Below, piece by piece: positions 1-7,760 of a stretch of 33,956 nt of DNA. The notes beneath the pieces were generated by a model, which was not told the DNA's origin, searched no databases, and saw nothing but the letters and a program-made list of their open reading frames with translations. The DNA comes from CAZTVF01 sp964616985 (GTDB taxonomy: Bacteria > Planctomycetota > Phycisphaerae > SM23-33). Every line of letters begins with the position of its first letter. Within the stretch, counting starts at the first letter, position 1. A program made the position numbers and the translations under genes. The stretch covers positions 1 through 33,956 of the forward strand of contig CAZTVF010000052.1 in the NCBI GenBank assembly GCA_964616985.1. Reading direction: 5' to 3'.

Positions 1-484
1 TGGACTTCATCAGGATCTGGGGGTCGGGGATGAAGTCGGCGTCGAAGATCGTGATGAACTCGCCCTTGGCCGTCTTCATGCCGTTGACCAGCGCGCCGGC
101 CTTGTAGCCGCCGCGGTCGGTGCGGTGGACGTACTCGACGTCGAAGCCCTGGGCGCGGGCGGCCTCGCAGGCCTCCGCCGCGATCTGGACGGTGTCGTCG
201 GTGCTGTCGTCCAGCACCTGGATCTGCATGCGGTCCTTGGGATACTCGATCAGGCAGGCCTTCTCGATGATCCGCTTGGCCACCAATCGTTCATTGAACA
301 TCGGCAGCTGCACCGTCACCATCGGCAGCGGATCGAACTTGCCCGGGGCGACCGGCACGCGCTTGCGGTGGCGCCAGTAGAGATAGACGAGAACGTACCG
401 GTGGAAGCCATACATCGACACCATCACCAGTACAAAGGTGTAGACCGACATGAAGACGGTTTCACCGAAGCCTGACCAATCCAT
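1..484 (-). CDS. Family 2 glycosyltransferase, cellulose-synthase-like (N-terminal part, runs off window)
   Basis: The 161 visible residues begin with a membrane segment (about residues 8-35) and a basic stretch (YWRHRKR). The GT2 nucleotide-sugar domain follows: VTVQLPMFNE, then QVLDDSTDDT (the first Asp of the GT-A fold), RTDRGGYKAGAL, and FDADFIPDP, which carries the DxD metal/UDP-sugar motif. This order matches the CslA/glucomannan-synthase-like and cellulose-synthase-like processive transferases that polymerise a sugar across the membrane. The C-terminal QxxRW motif and the later membrane helices would lie outside the window. The start at 484 is supported by AAGGA about six bases upstream. 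The exact polymer cannot be read from this part. Confidence 0.86.
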   Translation of the reverse strand, partial: MDWSGFGETVFMSVYTFVLVMVSMYGFHRYVLVYLYWRHRKRVPVAPGKFDPLPMVTVQLPMFNERLVAKRIIEKACLIEYPKDRMQIQVLDDSTDDTVQIAAEACEAARAQGFDVEYVHRTDRGGYKAGALVNGMKTAKGEFITIFDADFIPDPQILMKS

Positions 485-553
485 AGGAGTCCTTCTTTAA
501 GTCGGAAGCAAACGCGGGTGTTTCTGGCTCTCCCCGCCCCGACTGTCCCGAGA

Positions 554-582
554 ATTCTATTGCATAACCCCCCGGGGGTCAA
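554..582 (-). promoter_or_regulatory. Sigma-70-type promoter for the glycosyltransferase
   Basis: Read on the minus strand there is a -35 box TTGACC (577-582), a 17-base spacer and a -10 box TAGAAT (554-559). Each box is one mismatch from consensus. Transcription would start near 547, giving a leader of about 60 bases before the start codon at 484. The match is by eye only. Confidence 0.6.
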
Positions 583-598
583 CAGATAATCCGCCCGT

Positions 599-740
599 GG
601 CAGGGCAATCGCTTTCGTCACATGGGCGTCTCGACGATGCGCCTGCCAGCCAGTACGCAGGTCGCACGAAGACCACGGGCGGGACGCCCGTGGGACGCAC
701 GGGCAAGATGCCCGTGCCACGAGAATGCGATTGCCCTGCC
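599..740. repeat. Dispersed hairpin repeat (family E) between the glycosyltransferase and the GH20-like gene
   Basis: Two hairpins with perfect 8-bp stems and 5-base loops stand side by side. One spans 673-693 (arms CCACGGGC/GCCCGTGG), the other 697-717 (arms GCACGGGC/GCCCGTGC). They are enclosed by a perfect 14-bp inverted repeat, GGCAGGGCAATCGC at 599-612 with its complement at 727-740. A related hairpin occurs at 32466-32487. The rest of the 311-base gap (485-795) holds the minus-strand promoter and the ribosome binding site of the next gene. Confidence 0.6.
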
Positions 741-795
741 GCCCGTGGAGCGGAGGTACCGCAGAGCCCTACCGCCGCTGCACAAGGAGAAACCT

Positions 796-2343
796 ATGCC
801 CGCACCTGCCAAGATGCCCATCCGCGGCCTGATGCTCGACCCGGCCCGCCTGACCGAAAAACACTCGTTCTACTTCGACATGCTGCCCCAGATGGCCCGT
901 TGGGGCATGAATACGCTGTGGTGGCACTTCGTCGACAGCCAGGGCTTGCGGCTGAAGATCGACAGCCACCCGGAACTGGCCTCGCCCTACGCCTTCACCA
1001 AGGCCGAGATGCGGCGGTTCATCGCGACGGCCGCCAGGCTGGGCATCGACGTGGTGCCCGAGGTGGAGTCGCTCGGCCACGCCCGCTACATCACCGGCCT
1101 GCCGCAGTACGCGCACCTGGCCAACGGGCCCGACTCGCTGTGTCCCTCCCACCCGCAGACGCTGGAACTGCTGGGCGAGATCATCCCCGAGGTGGCCGAG
1201 TTGTTCGCCTCGCCTTACTTCCACGCGGGGCTCGACGAGGTGGACGTGCTGACGGGCTGCCCCCGCTGCCGCCGCCGCACCCGCGGCAAGCCCCACTGGT
1301 TCCCCTACGCCGAGCACACCAAGGCGATCCACCGCATCGTCACCGACTGCGGCAAGCGGATGATCATGTGGGGCGACCACGTCGAGAAGGACCCCGAGAT
1401 GCTGGACGTGCTGCCGCGCGACATCGTCATCGCCCACTGGCACTACTGGCACGTGCCCGTGGACGCCATCCAGCGCAGCATCGACATGGGCTACGACGTC
1501 ATGCTCGCCCCGGCCATGTGCCGCTACGGCGATGCCATCCAGCCCAACCTGACGAACTTCCAGAACATGGACGAGATGATGGCGGCCGCAGGCAAGCTGC
1601 ACACGCGGCGCCCGCTGGCGGTGGTCAACACGTGGTGGTGCCCGTGGCGCGGGCTGCGCGAGGCGTACCTGTTCGCCGCGGCCTACACGGGGGCGGTGCT
1701 TCGCGCGGGCAAGGGCGTGGACAAGAAAGCCTTCGCCCGGCGGCACGCGAAGGAATACTTCGGCCTGGTGAACAAGGCCGCGTCCGACGCGATGTGGCGC
1801 GTGCACGAACTGATGGTGATGAGGCCGGAGTTCATCGCGATGATGTACGACTCCGCCGCCGACATCATCAACGCGGTCGCCATGGCCAACGGCGAGGGCT
1901 TCGCGGCCCGTGCGGACGAGCTTGCCGCGTGCATCGGGACGCTCGAGGCGGCCGCGCCCGCCGTCAAGCAGCATGCGCCGCAGTACGCCGCCGCGGTGCT
2001 GGCGGCCCGCCTCGCCTCGGCGTGTCTGGAGCAGGCCCGCGCGCTGCAGACGGTGCACCGCCTCGCCCACGAGGCCGAGATGGCCCGTGACCAGAGCGGC
2101 GACGTGCGGCGAGGCCAGGGGCAGCGCGACGAGATCGGCCGCATCTTCGCCGGCCTGCACCGCCGACTGGACGCGCTCTGCCGCGCCGCGGACAAGGAAT
2201 GGCTCCGCACCCGCCACGGCGACGATCCCCTTCGCGGCGTCAGCGACCCCGCCAAGCCCATCGGCCCCGACGTCATGCTCGGCCGCATGATCCGCTGCCG
2301 CGACTTCCTCGCCAACGCCGCCCCGGCGATGTTCGGGGCGTGA
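796..2343 (+). CDS. Glycoside hydrolase family 20-like protein (beta-N-acetylhexosaminidase-like), cytoplasmic
   Basis: A protein of 515 residues resembling the catalytic barrel of GH20 hexosaminidases, which remove terminal GlcNAc or GalNAc by substrate-assisted catalysis. It starts directly with a barrel strand (RGLMLDPARLTEKHSFYFDML), then GMNTLWWHFVD, DVVPEVESLGH, and the motif YFHAGLDEVD. There His143 and Asp147-Glu148 sit where GH20 has H-x-G-G-D-E; the second Gly is Leu here. A CPRCRRR patch follows, and then MIMWGDHV. No signal peptide is seen, so it probably acts on imported oligosaccharides. The reading frame stays open upstream, but the ATG at 796 has AAGGAG (784-789) six bases before it. 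Substrate is inferred; the changed motif makes it a divergent member. Confidence 0.75.
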   Translation: MPAPAKMPIRGLMLDPARLTEKHSFYFDMLPQMARWGMNTLWWHFVDSQGLRLKIDSHPELASPYAFTKAEMRRFIATAARLGIDVVPEVESLGHARYITGLPQYAHLANGPDSLCPSHPQTLELLGEIIPEVAELFASPYFHAGLDEVDVLTGCPRCRRRTRGKPHWFPYAEHTKAIHRIVTDCGKRMIMWGDHVEKDPEMLDVLPRDIVIAHWHYWHVPVDAIQRSIDMGYDVMLAPAMCRYGDAIQPNLTNFQNMDEMMAAAGKLHTRRPLAVVNTWWCPWRGLREAYLFAAAYTGAVLRAGKGVDKKAFARRHAKEYFGLVNKAASDAMWRVHELMVMRPEFIAMMYDSAADIINAVAMANGEGFAARADELAACIGTLEAAAPAVKQHAPQYAAAVLAARLASACLEQARALQTVHRLAHEAEMARDQSGDVRRGQGQRDEIGRIFAGLHRRLDALCRAADKEWLRTRHGDDPLRGVSDPAKPIGPDVMLGRMIRCRDFLANAAPAMFGA

Positions 2344-2521
2344 GGAAGAAGAAGCGAGCAGGGATGCAGGGGATACAGAAAGGATAGAAAAAGCGGGAGA
2401 CGCCGTGGCCCCAGCGGCCGCGCGCCGGCGGCAACGGTGTCGCTCGCTTTTCAGCGCTGAGAGGTGTGCCTGCACCGACGGTCTGCAACAGCCCAACCAG
2501 TGGCGGCAAGGAGCGTGATAC

Positions 2522-3211
2522 ATGGAAGAGCCAGCAACGAATGCCAACGCGGATCAACGGGAGCTTCCAGCAGCCCGGCGTTCGACATGGCGACGTCTTT
2601 TGACGTTTGCCATCCTCGCCCTGGTCCCGGTTGTGGTCGCCTGCAGGCCAGATAGCTTCGTCTGCGGCCTGCTTGGCGAGTCTGCCTGGACATTTTACCT
2701 TGCCATATTCCCAGGGATCTACGTCGCGCTTGTTGCGTTCGGTTACCTTCTCTTTCGCTTGGTGCAGAAACTCCTGCGATGGCGGACGCTGCGGTTCTGG
2801 ACCAAGTTGACCTATATCTGCTTTGTCATCTGTAGCTACTACCTTTCCCCTGTTGGTCTTGATTCTCACCGTCTGGGATTCTACTACTGGGCCAAGTCTC
2901 ATGTAGATGTGCCCGCGGGCGTTCAATGGGCAGAGGCCTACCAGCTAACCCCAGAGGAGGCGAACCAGACGACCGACCGCGTAAGGGTGCGGATCGATTG
3001 TCTTCCACCCTCCATACAAGCCCTGGAAGCGCAATCCTCTATGCCGCGATTCTATTACGAGAAAAGAGCAAAGACGTTGGTGATTGTGTGGGGCAGCAGC
3101 ATGATGGGCTCGTGGGGAGTCACCATCGGACGCGGGATCGGGAACAAGGAGGCACGCGACAACGCCTGGAAAGTCAATGATGATGCCTATTCTTGGACGC
3201 ACACAGACTAG
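2522..3211 (+). CDS. Hypothetical membrane protein, orphan
   Basis: The 229-residue product is not recognised. A short polar N-terminus is followed by about three hydrophobic segments (roughly residues 22-40, 52-78 and 92-112), then a soluble C-terminal half with no known motif (LTPEEANQTTDRVRVRIDCLPPS, then TLVIVWGSSMMGSWGVTIGRGIG). The start at 2522 is supported by AAGGAG at 2508-2513. The gene looks less GC-rich and uses more A/T-ending codons than its neighbours, and a dispersed hairpin repeat begins five bases after the stop. Both fit an acquired or fast-evolving gene. Coding seems likely from the long open frame, the good ribosome site and the plausible membrane topology. Confidence 0.6.
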   Translation: MEEPATNANADQRELPAARRSTWRRLLTFAILALVPVVVACRPDSFVCGLLGESAWTFYLAIFPGIYVALVAFGYLLFRLVQKLLRWRTLRFWTKLTYICFVICSYYLSPVGLDSHRLGFYYWAKSHVDVPAGVQWAEAYQLTPEEANQTTDRVRVRIDCLPPSIQALEAQSSMPRFYYEKRAKTLVIVWGSSMMGSWGVTIGRGIGNKEARDNAWKVNDDAYSWTHTD

Positions 3212-3216
3212 CTGGC

Positions 3217-3262
3217 TGTAAACATGCTTCCGGCCCTGCGGGCCTGGAAGCATGGCACCCGG
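3217..3262 (+). repeat. Family C hairpin repeat, copy 1
   Basis: Constant flanks TGTAAACATGC and GCATGGCACCCGG enclose a stem-loop. The outer arm is CATGCTTCC/GGAAGCATG, there is one bulged base (T), and the inner arm is GGCCC/GGGCC with loop TGC. Other copies lie at 6876-6921 (minus) and 7021-7066 (plus). It follows the stop of the orphan membrane protein and faces the 3' end of purE, so it may also act as a terminator. Confidence 0.8.
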
Positions 3263-3275
3263 AGCAGTTCGCGTC

Positions 3276-3767
3276 CTACCGCTTCAGCCCCGCGTCTTTG
3301 TCGATCACCTTCTTCGCCTGGTCTTGCTTGAAGGCGGCGAGGCGGGCGGCGAGGGTGGGGTCGCTGAGGGCGAGGATCTGGGTGGCGAAGAGGGCGGCGT
3401 TGAGGGCGCCGTTGATGGCCATGCAGGCGACGGGGACGCCGGGCGGCATCTGCATCGTGCTCAGGGCGGCGTCGATGCCCACCAGCGGGCCCGAGTTCAT
3501 CGGCACGCCGATCACCGGCAGCGTGGTCTTGCTGGCCAGCACGCCGCTCAGGGCCGCGCTCATCCCGGCCGCAGCAATGATGACCTTGAGCCCGCGCGAC
3601 GCGGCGGTGGAAGAATATTCGTGCGCAATGTCCGGCGTCCGGTGGGCGGAGATGATCCGCACCTCGCAGCCGATGCCGAAGGCCTCGAGCTGCTCGACGC
3701 ACTTCTTCATCGTCTCCAGGTCGCTGTCGCTGCCCATTACCACGCCGACGAGGGGTTTGGTCGCCAT
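3276..3767 (-). CDS. purE: N5-CAIR mutase / AIR carboxylase PurE
   Basis: A 163-residue PurE, the de novo purine enzyme that forms CAIR. The nucleotide-binding start GVVMGSDSDLETM (residues 8-20) and SAHRTP (40-45) are intact. The third active-site loop reads AAAGMSAALSG (65-75) and lacks the His of the AGGAAHLPG loop of class I enzymes. In that it resembles the SNALSG loop of class II PurE (Treponema and animals), which carboxylates AIR directly with CO2 and needs no PurK. No purK lies next to it, which agrees with this, but the class assignment is an inference. The gene stands alone and ends close to a family C repeat. Confidence 0.93.
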   Translation of the reverse strand: MATKPLVGVVMGSDSDLETMKKCVEQLEAFGIGCEVRIISAHRTPDIAHEYSSTAASRGLKVIIAAAGMSAALSGVLASKTTLPVIGVPMNSGPLVGIDAALSTMQMPPGVPVACMAINGALNAALFATQILALSDPTLAARLAAFKQDQAKKVIDKDAGLKR

Positions 3768-3779
3768 TGTTCTTCCTAT

Positions 3780-3873
3780 GTAGGGTGGGCAGGCTTGCCC
3801 ACCATCGATTCGGATCAGTCTTGCCGCTGCCTGGCCTGGGGCTCAAAATGGTGGGCAAGCCTGCCCACCCTAC
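3780..3873. repeat. Family A inverted repeat pair
   Basis: A perfect 26-bp inverted repeat: arm 3780-3805 and its exact complement at 3848-3873, separated by 42 bases. Each arm is itself a near-palindrome with core GGTGGGCAGGCTTGCCCACC. It fills the gap between the start of purE and the stop of the dehydrogenase. Related units occur at 10996-11080 and 32620-32645. Confidence 0.85.
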
Positions 3874-3880
3874 GCCCACG

Positions 3881-5131
3881 CTACGAGCGGAAATCGAAGG
3901 CCACCTTGATGGCCTGGTGCCGGCCTTTGTGCAGCGAGACGTCGAAGGCCTGGCGGTACTGCGACAAAGGGAATTTATGCGTCAGCATGGCCGCGGCGTC
4001 AAGCTTTCCTTCGACCATCAGGCGGTGCACGAGGGCGTAGGTGCTCACGCGCGACCCCTCGAAGTGCTCGAATTGCCGCCCGTACGCGCCCTTGACATTG
4101 AGCTCGCGGAACCAGATCGGCGTGAGGTCGATGTCCCCGCCGCGGCCGGTGCCAACGATCACCACGTCGCCGCGGGCGCGCGTCCACTTGAGGCTCTCAG
4201 CCAGCGACTGCGGCGAGCCCACGCACTCGAACACCACGTCGTACCCGCCGCACATCATCAGGTTGCCGAACCGCACCCGCTGCACCGTTCCGCCCGTCCG
4301 CCGCGCGATCTCGGCAAACCGCTCCGTCCGCGCCGACGGCAGGCGGACGAACTCGCTGGCGCCCAGGTGCATCGCCATCTTCTCCAGGTACCCGCTGTAG
4401 TCGAGCGCGTCGATGTGGCCGCGGAAGCCCACCGCCCGCAACGCCGCCACCACGCCCAGCCCCAGCACCCCCGCGCCGTAGACCAGCACGCGCTGGGCGC
4501 CCGAAAGGTTTGCTCGCAGCACCGAATGGACGCTGCACGCCAGCGGGTCGGTCAGCACGGCCTGCTCGTCGGTGAGCGCGTCGGGCACGGCCACCAGTTG
4601 GCTGACGTGGGCGACGAAGTGCTGCCCCATCGAGCCGCCGGTGGCGCGGTTGTAGCCGATGCTTGTGCCCGGGGGCAGTTGGTAGCGGCCCAGGCCGGCG
4701 GCGCCGAAATTCTCGCACGCGCCGAACTCCCCCACCGCGCACCGCCCGCAGGGGGGCTCGATGCCCCGGGCCGTGCAGCCCAGCGTGGGCTCCACGCACA
4801 CGCGCTTTCCTGCCCACGACGCGTCGACGGCCGGGCCCACCTCCTCGACCACTGCGACGTTCTCGTGCCCCAGGATCATCGGCATCGAGCCGAACGCCTG
4901 GAGGATGGAGTCGGGCCGCTGCTTCTGCGCCACCAGCGAAAGGTCGGTGCCGCAGATGCCGCCCAGCCGCGTGCGGACGCGGACCCAATCGTCGCCCGGC
5001 AGGGGCGGCGTGGGCACGTCGCGCAGGGCCAGGCCGTTCAGCGGCGAGTAGAGGCAGCCCTTCCAGAAGCGGCGCAGCCACTTGCACGTCACCCAGCCCA
5101 GCGGATTCACTTTGTACACAATTGCCTGCAT
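3881..5131 (-). CDS. Zinc-dependent alcohol dehydrogenase family protein (sugar/polyol dehydrogenase-like)
   Basis: A 416-residue medium-chain dehydrogenase. Catalytic-zinc ligands are visible as GICGTDL (Cys60) and GHEN (His89, Glu90). A structural-zinc-type cluster follows as C119, C128, C131 and C139 with unusual spacing (CTARGIEPPCGRCAVGEFGAC region). The NAD(P)-binding Rossmann motif is YGAGVLGLG near residue 221. Such enzymes oxidise secondary alcohols, polyols or sugars; the substrate cannot be told. The start at 5131 (MQAIVYK) was chosen because the family normally begins with a short strand of this kind; the ribosome site is weak. It is divergent from the lipoprotein gene at 5198, with only 66 bases between the two starts. 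Confidence 0.85.
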   Translation of the reverse strand: MQAIVYKVNPLGWVTCKWLRRFWKGCLYSPLNGLALRDVPTPPLPGDDWVRVRTRLGGICGTDLSLVAQKQRPDSILQAFGSMPMILGHENVAVVEEVGPAVDASWAGKRVCVEPTLGCTARGIEPPCGRCAVGEFGACENFGAAGLGRYQLPPGTSIGYNRATGGSMGQHFVAHVSQLVAVPDALTDEQAVLTDPLACSVHSVLRANLSGAQRVLVYGAGVLGLGVVAALRAVGFRGHIDALDYSGYLEKMAMHLGASEFVRLPSARTERFAEIARRTGGTVQRVRFGNLMMCGGYDVVFECVGSPQSLAESLKWTRARGDVVIVGTGRGGDIDLTPIWFRELNVKGAYGRQFEHFEGSRVSTYALVHRLMVEGKLDAAAMLTHKFPLSQYRQAFDVSLHKGRHQAIKVAFDFRS

Positions 5132-5197
5132 ACCCAAATAGATACCCGTGACGGGCGGCCGTGGGAAGGTATAATTTGCCGGCCTGAAAGGAAGACC

Positions 5198-6751
5198 ATG
5201 AACCTTCGATCCATTCTGTGGGGGTACTCGCTGCTGGTCTGCGCCGCCGTCGCCGGCTGCGCCAACCCGATCTATTTCCCCGACCACTCGATGCCGACTG
5301 TCGCCGCCGCCACCGGCGCGTACCGCGCGTACAACGTGTCGCGCCGCGACGGGGCCGCCGACTTCTTCCTCTTCGTCGACGCCAACGGCCGCATCAATCG
5401 CCTCGGCTACGAGACGGACACCCAGGGCAAGGTCATCAACGTCGTCGACCTCGACTCATTGCTGTGCCAGCAGAGCCGGCACCTGGTGATCATCCTGGAC
5501 GGCTTCGGCTACGACGTGATCAAGGAGTACTACGACCGGGGCGGGCTGCGGATGTTCTACCCGCCGTCGAAGGTGGTCGCGCCCTACCCGACGCTGACGG
5601 ACCTGTCGATGGAGGACCTGCTCAACGACATGCCGTGCCCCGGCTTCGAGGCCCTGTACTTCGACCGCCGCAAGAATGCCTTCTCCGGCGGCGCCAGCGC
5701 CTACCTCGCCGGCACCAACGAGCCCTACAATCGCGACCTGAACTACCGCGCCAACTCCATCCTCGACGCCGTGGGGTACATCTACCCCGAAAGCGTCTTC
5801 CGCAAGGAACTGCGCGACGCCAAGGTCGTCTTCGACAAGCGGCAGACCAAGGAGATGATCGCCTACTTCGTCAGTTCCGCCGGCATCGGCACGCGCAAGG
5901 GGGCCGCGGGCCAGCGGGCGGCCCTGGCCGAGGTGGACCGCCTCGTCAGCCAGGTGCTCTACGAGACGCGCGGGCTGACGAAGATCACGCTGACCGCCGA
6001 CCACGGACACAGCTACACGCCGGCCAAGCCCATCGGCCTCGAGAAGTACCTGCAGGGCAAGGGATGGCGCATGGCCGAACGCCTCCGCGAGCCCAACGAC
6101 GTGGCGTTCGTGCGGTTCGGTCTGCTGACGTATGCCGCCTTTGCCACACAGTCGCCGGCGGCACTGTCGAAGGACCTGATGGCCGGCGAGGGCGTCGAGC
6201 TGGCCAGCTACACCGACGGCGACGCGGTGATGGTGCTCGGCCGCGGCGTTCCAGGCGAACCCGCCAGCACCACGCAGCCCAACACATCACCCGCCAGCCC
6301 CCTGCCGGCGGCGCGGGTGCAGGCGGCGGCGATCCGGATGAAGAACGGCCGCTACTGCGACCAGATGATCGACGGCGACCCGCTGGGGCTCAAGGACGTG
6401 CTGGCCGGCCTGAAGGCCGACGCCGAGGGCTACTACGACCCCGAGGACCTCATGAAGGCCTCGATCGATCACTACTACCCCGCGGCGATGGAACGCGTGT
6501 GGCGCGCCCACTACGGCCTGGCCGAGAATGTGCCCGACGTGATTGTCTCGCTGGAAGACCGGTTCTACAGCGGTTCGGCGTCGTTCGACGGCGCGGTGGA
6601 CATCGCCTCGACGCACGGCTCGCTGAACCGCCGCAACAGCACGACGTTCGTGATGTCCACGATCGGCCCCCTGCCACCGGCGATGCGGTCGCGCGAGGTG
6701 CCCTTCGCCATCGGCCAGCTGATGGGCGAACGCTGGCCCACGCGGAAATAG
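5198..6751 (+). CDS. Alkaline-phosphatase-superfamily lipoprotein (phosphodiesterase-like)
   Basis: The 517-residue product has a lipoprotein signal peptide (MNLRSILWGYSLLVCAAVAG) with cleavage before Cys21, so it is probably anchored to a membrane facing the periplasm. The core resembles alkaline-phosphatase-superfamily hydrolases: VIILDGFGYD with metal ligand Asp101, PYPTLTDLS where Thr132 may be the nucleophile, TADHGHS (Asp268, His269) as metal ligands, and STHGS near the C-terminus as the last His. This metal-site pattern fits nucleotide pyrophosphatase/phosphodiesterases and phosphoglycerate mutase relatives. The substrate is unknown. AAAGGAAG lies just before the ATG at 5198. A hairpin repeat follows the stop. 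Confidence 0.75.
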   Translation: MNLRSILWGYSLLVCAAVAGCANPIYFPDHSMPTVAAATGAYRAYNVSRRDGAADFFLFVDANGRINRLGYETDTQGKVINVVDLDSLLCQQSRHLVIILDGFGYDVIKEYYDRGGLRMFYPPSKVVAPYPTLTDLSMEDLLNDMPCPGFEALYFDRRKNAFSGGASAYLAGTNEPYNRDLNYRANSILDAVGYIYPESVFRKELRDAKVVFDKRQTKEMIAYFVSSAGIGTRKGAAGQRAALAEVDRLVSQVLYETRGLTKITLTADHGHSYTPAKPIGLEKYLQGKGWRMAERLREPNDVAFVRFGLLTYAAFATQSPAALSKDLMAGEGVELASYTDGDAVMVLGRGVPGEPASTTQPNTSPASPLPAARVQAAAIRMKNGRYCDQMIDGDPLGLKDVLAGLKADAEGYYDPEDLMKASIDHYYPAAMERVWRAHYGLAENVPDVIVSLEDRFYSGSASFDGAVDIASTHGSLNRRNSTTFVMSTIGPLPPAMRSREVPFAIGQLMGERWPTRK

Positions 6752-6768
6752 GCTGCCCTGTCAGGGGT

Positions 6769-6788
6769 GGCGGCCTTCCCAGGCCGCC
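6769..6788. repeat. Family B hairpin, possible terminator
   Basis: Perfect 8-bp stem GGCGGCCT/AGGCCGCC with loop TCCC, 17 bases after the stop of the lipoprotein gene. The same core recurs with a longer stem at 18405-18430. There is no U-rich tail, so a terminator role is only possible. Confidence 0.6.
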
Positions 6789-6808
6789 GCCTCACGACGT
6801 GCGTGGCG

Positions 6809-6858
6809 GCATGGCTCAAGGGGGCCATGCCTTTGGGCCCGTAGGGCCTGCAAGAGCC
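6809..6858. repeat. Two hairpins, possibly a decayed family C copy
   Basis: Hairpin GCATGGC/GCCATGC (6809-6830) is followed by GGCCC-GTA-GGGCC (6836-6848) next to CATGC, which recalls the family C core. The whole gap 6752-7116 (365 bases) contains no plausible gene. It holds this element, a family B hairpin and two family C copies. Confidence 0.4.
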
Positions 6859-6875
6859 TTCTCGCGCCTCCTGTT

Positions 6876-6921
6876 CGGGTGCCATGCTTTTCGGCCCGTT
6901 AGGGCCAAAAGCATGTTTACA
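6876..6921 (-). repeat. Family C hairpin repeat, copy 2 (inverted)
   Basis: On the minus strand it reads TGTAAACATGC, then arm TTTT-GGCCC, loop TAAC, arm GGGCC-G-AAAA, then GCATGGCACCCG. The bulged base is G. Flanks equal those of copies 1 and 3; the stem differs from copy 1 by paired changes. Confidence 0.8.
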
Positions 6922-7020
6922 CCCCCTCTTGAGGCCCCAGTCTGCTCCCTGTGGGCGAAGGTCGCCCAGATGTGTGGCATTCATCTATCGGTCGGCCCGC
7001 TCCGCAGGTCCGGCCTTCAC

Positions 7021-7066
7021 TGTAAACATGCTTTTGCCCCTTGGGGGCAAAAAGCATGGCACCCGG
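7021..7066 (+). repeat. Family C hairpin repeat, copy 3
   Basis: TGTAAACATGC, arm TTTT-GCCCC, loop TTG, arm GGGGC-A-AAAA, then GCATGGCACCCGG. The bulged base is A. It stands in opposite orientation to copy 2, about 100 bases away, and lies downstream of the glutathione peroxidase gene. Confidence 0.8.
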
Positions 7067-7116
7067 AATACCGCATGACACCCGGCGCCCACCCGTCGAA
7101 TCGGCTGACCACGGGG

Positions 7117-7707
7117 CTACTTCGCCAGGGCGGCTTCGATGTCCTTCTCGATGTCCTCGGGCTTGACGGCCGAGCTGTAGCGAGCGACGACCTGCCCGTC
7201 CTTACCGATGAGGAATTTCTCGAAGTTCCACTTCACCGGGCCCTTGTCGCCGACGGGCACGTCGGGGCCGGTGAGGTACTTGTAGAGGGGGCTGGCGTTG
7301 TCGCCATTGACGTCGATCTTGTCGAACATGTCGAACTTGACGCCGAATTTCGTCTGGCAGAATTCCTGGATCTCCAGGTTCGTGCCTGGCTCCTGGCCGC
7401 CGAACTGATTGCACGGGAAGCCCAGCACCGCAAGGCCCTTCGCCGCGTGCTTCTCGTGCAGCGCCTCCAGGCCCTTATACTGCGGCGTGTAGCCGCACTT
7501 GCTGGCCACGTTGACGATGAGCACCACCTTGCCGCCATACTTGTCCGCCAGCGATACGTCCTTGCCCTTGATGTCCTTGACCGTGAAGCTTATCGCCGGC
7601 TTCGAGGCCGGGGCCGTCGCCGGCGCGGTGGCAGGTTTGTCTGGCCCCGCCGCAAGCATGATCGAGGCAGCAACGGCACATGTAACGATGCTCGCTATGG
7701 TTCGCAT
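7117..7707 (-). CDS. Secreted glutathione peroxidase family protein (Cys type)
   Basis: A 196-residue thioredoxin-fold peroxidase with an N-terminal signal peptide (about 20 residues) and an Ala/Pro/Thr linker, so it acts outside the cytoplasm. The catalytic set is complete: Cys71 in NVASKCGYTPQY, Gln105 in FGGQEPG, and Trp160-Asn161 in VKWNFEKFLI. The active residue is an ordinary Cys codon, not a selenocysteine TGA. Cys117 in EFCQTKFGV is the likely resolving Cys, as in thioredoxin-dependent bacterial GPx (BtuE type). It would reduce peroxides or lipid hydroperoxides. The start at 7707 has AAGGAG six bases upstream; an in-frame upstream ATG has no such site. It lies 53 bases after the next minus-strand gene and may be co-transcribed. 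Confidence 0.9.
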   Translation of the reverse strand: MRTIASIVTCAVAASIMLAAGPDKPATAPATAPASKPAISFTVKDIKGKDVSLADKYGGKVVLIVNVASKCGYTPQYKGLEALHEKHAAKGLAVLGFPCNQFGGQEPGTNLEIQEFCQTKFGVKFDMFDKIDVNGDNASPLYKYLTGPDVPVGDKGPVKWNFEKFLIGKDGQVVARYSSAVKPEDIEKDIEAALAK

Positions 7708-7760
7708 GGTTGCTCCTTCTTTGGGTGGGTTATTATAGGACGTCCGCCTGCCGTCGAGAC

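Noticed and set aside
769..2547. Long open frame on the strand opposite the GH20-like gene
   Set aside because: Its translation is Arg/Ala/Val/His-rich with no motif, typical of an antisense shadow in high-GC DNA. The plus-strand frame has family motifs and a good ribosome site.
6752..7116. Short genes in the repeat-rich spacer
   Set aside because: Frames here are made of repeat sequence and lack ribosome sites.
7117..7707. Selenocysteine glutathione peroxidase
   Set aside because: The active-site codon is a normal Cys codon and there is no in-frame TGA.
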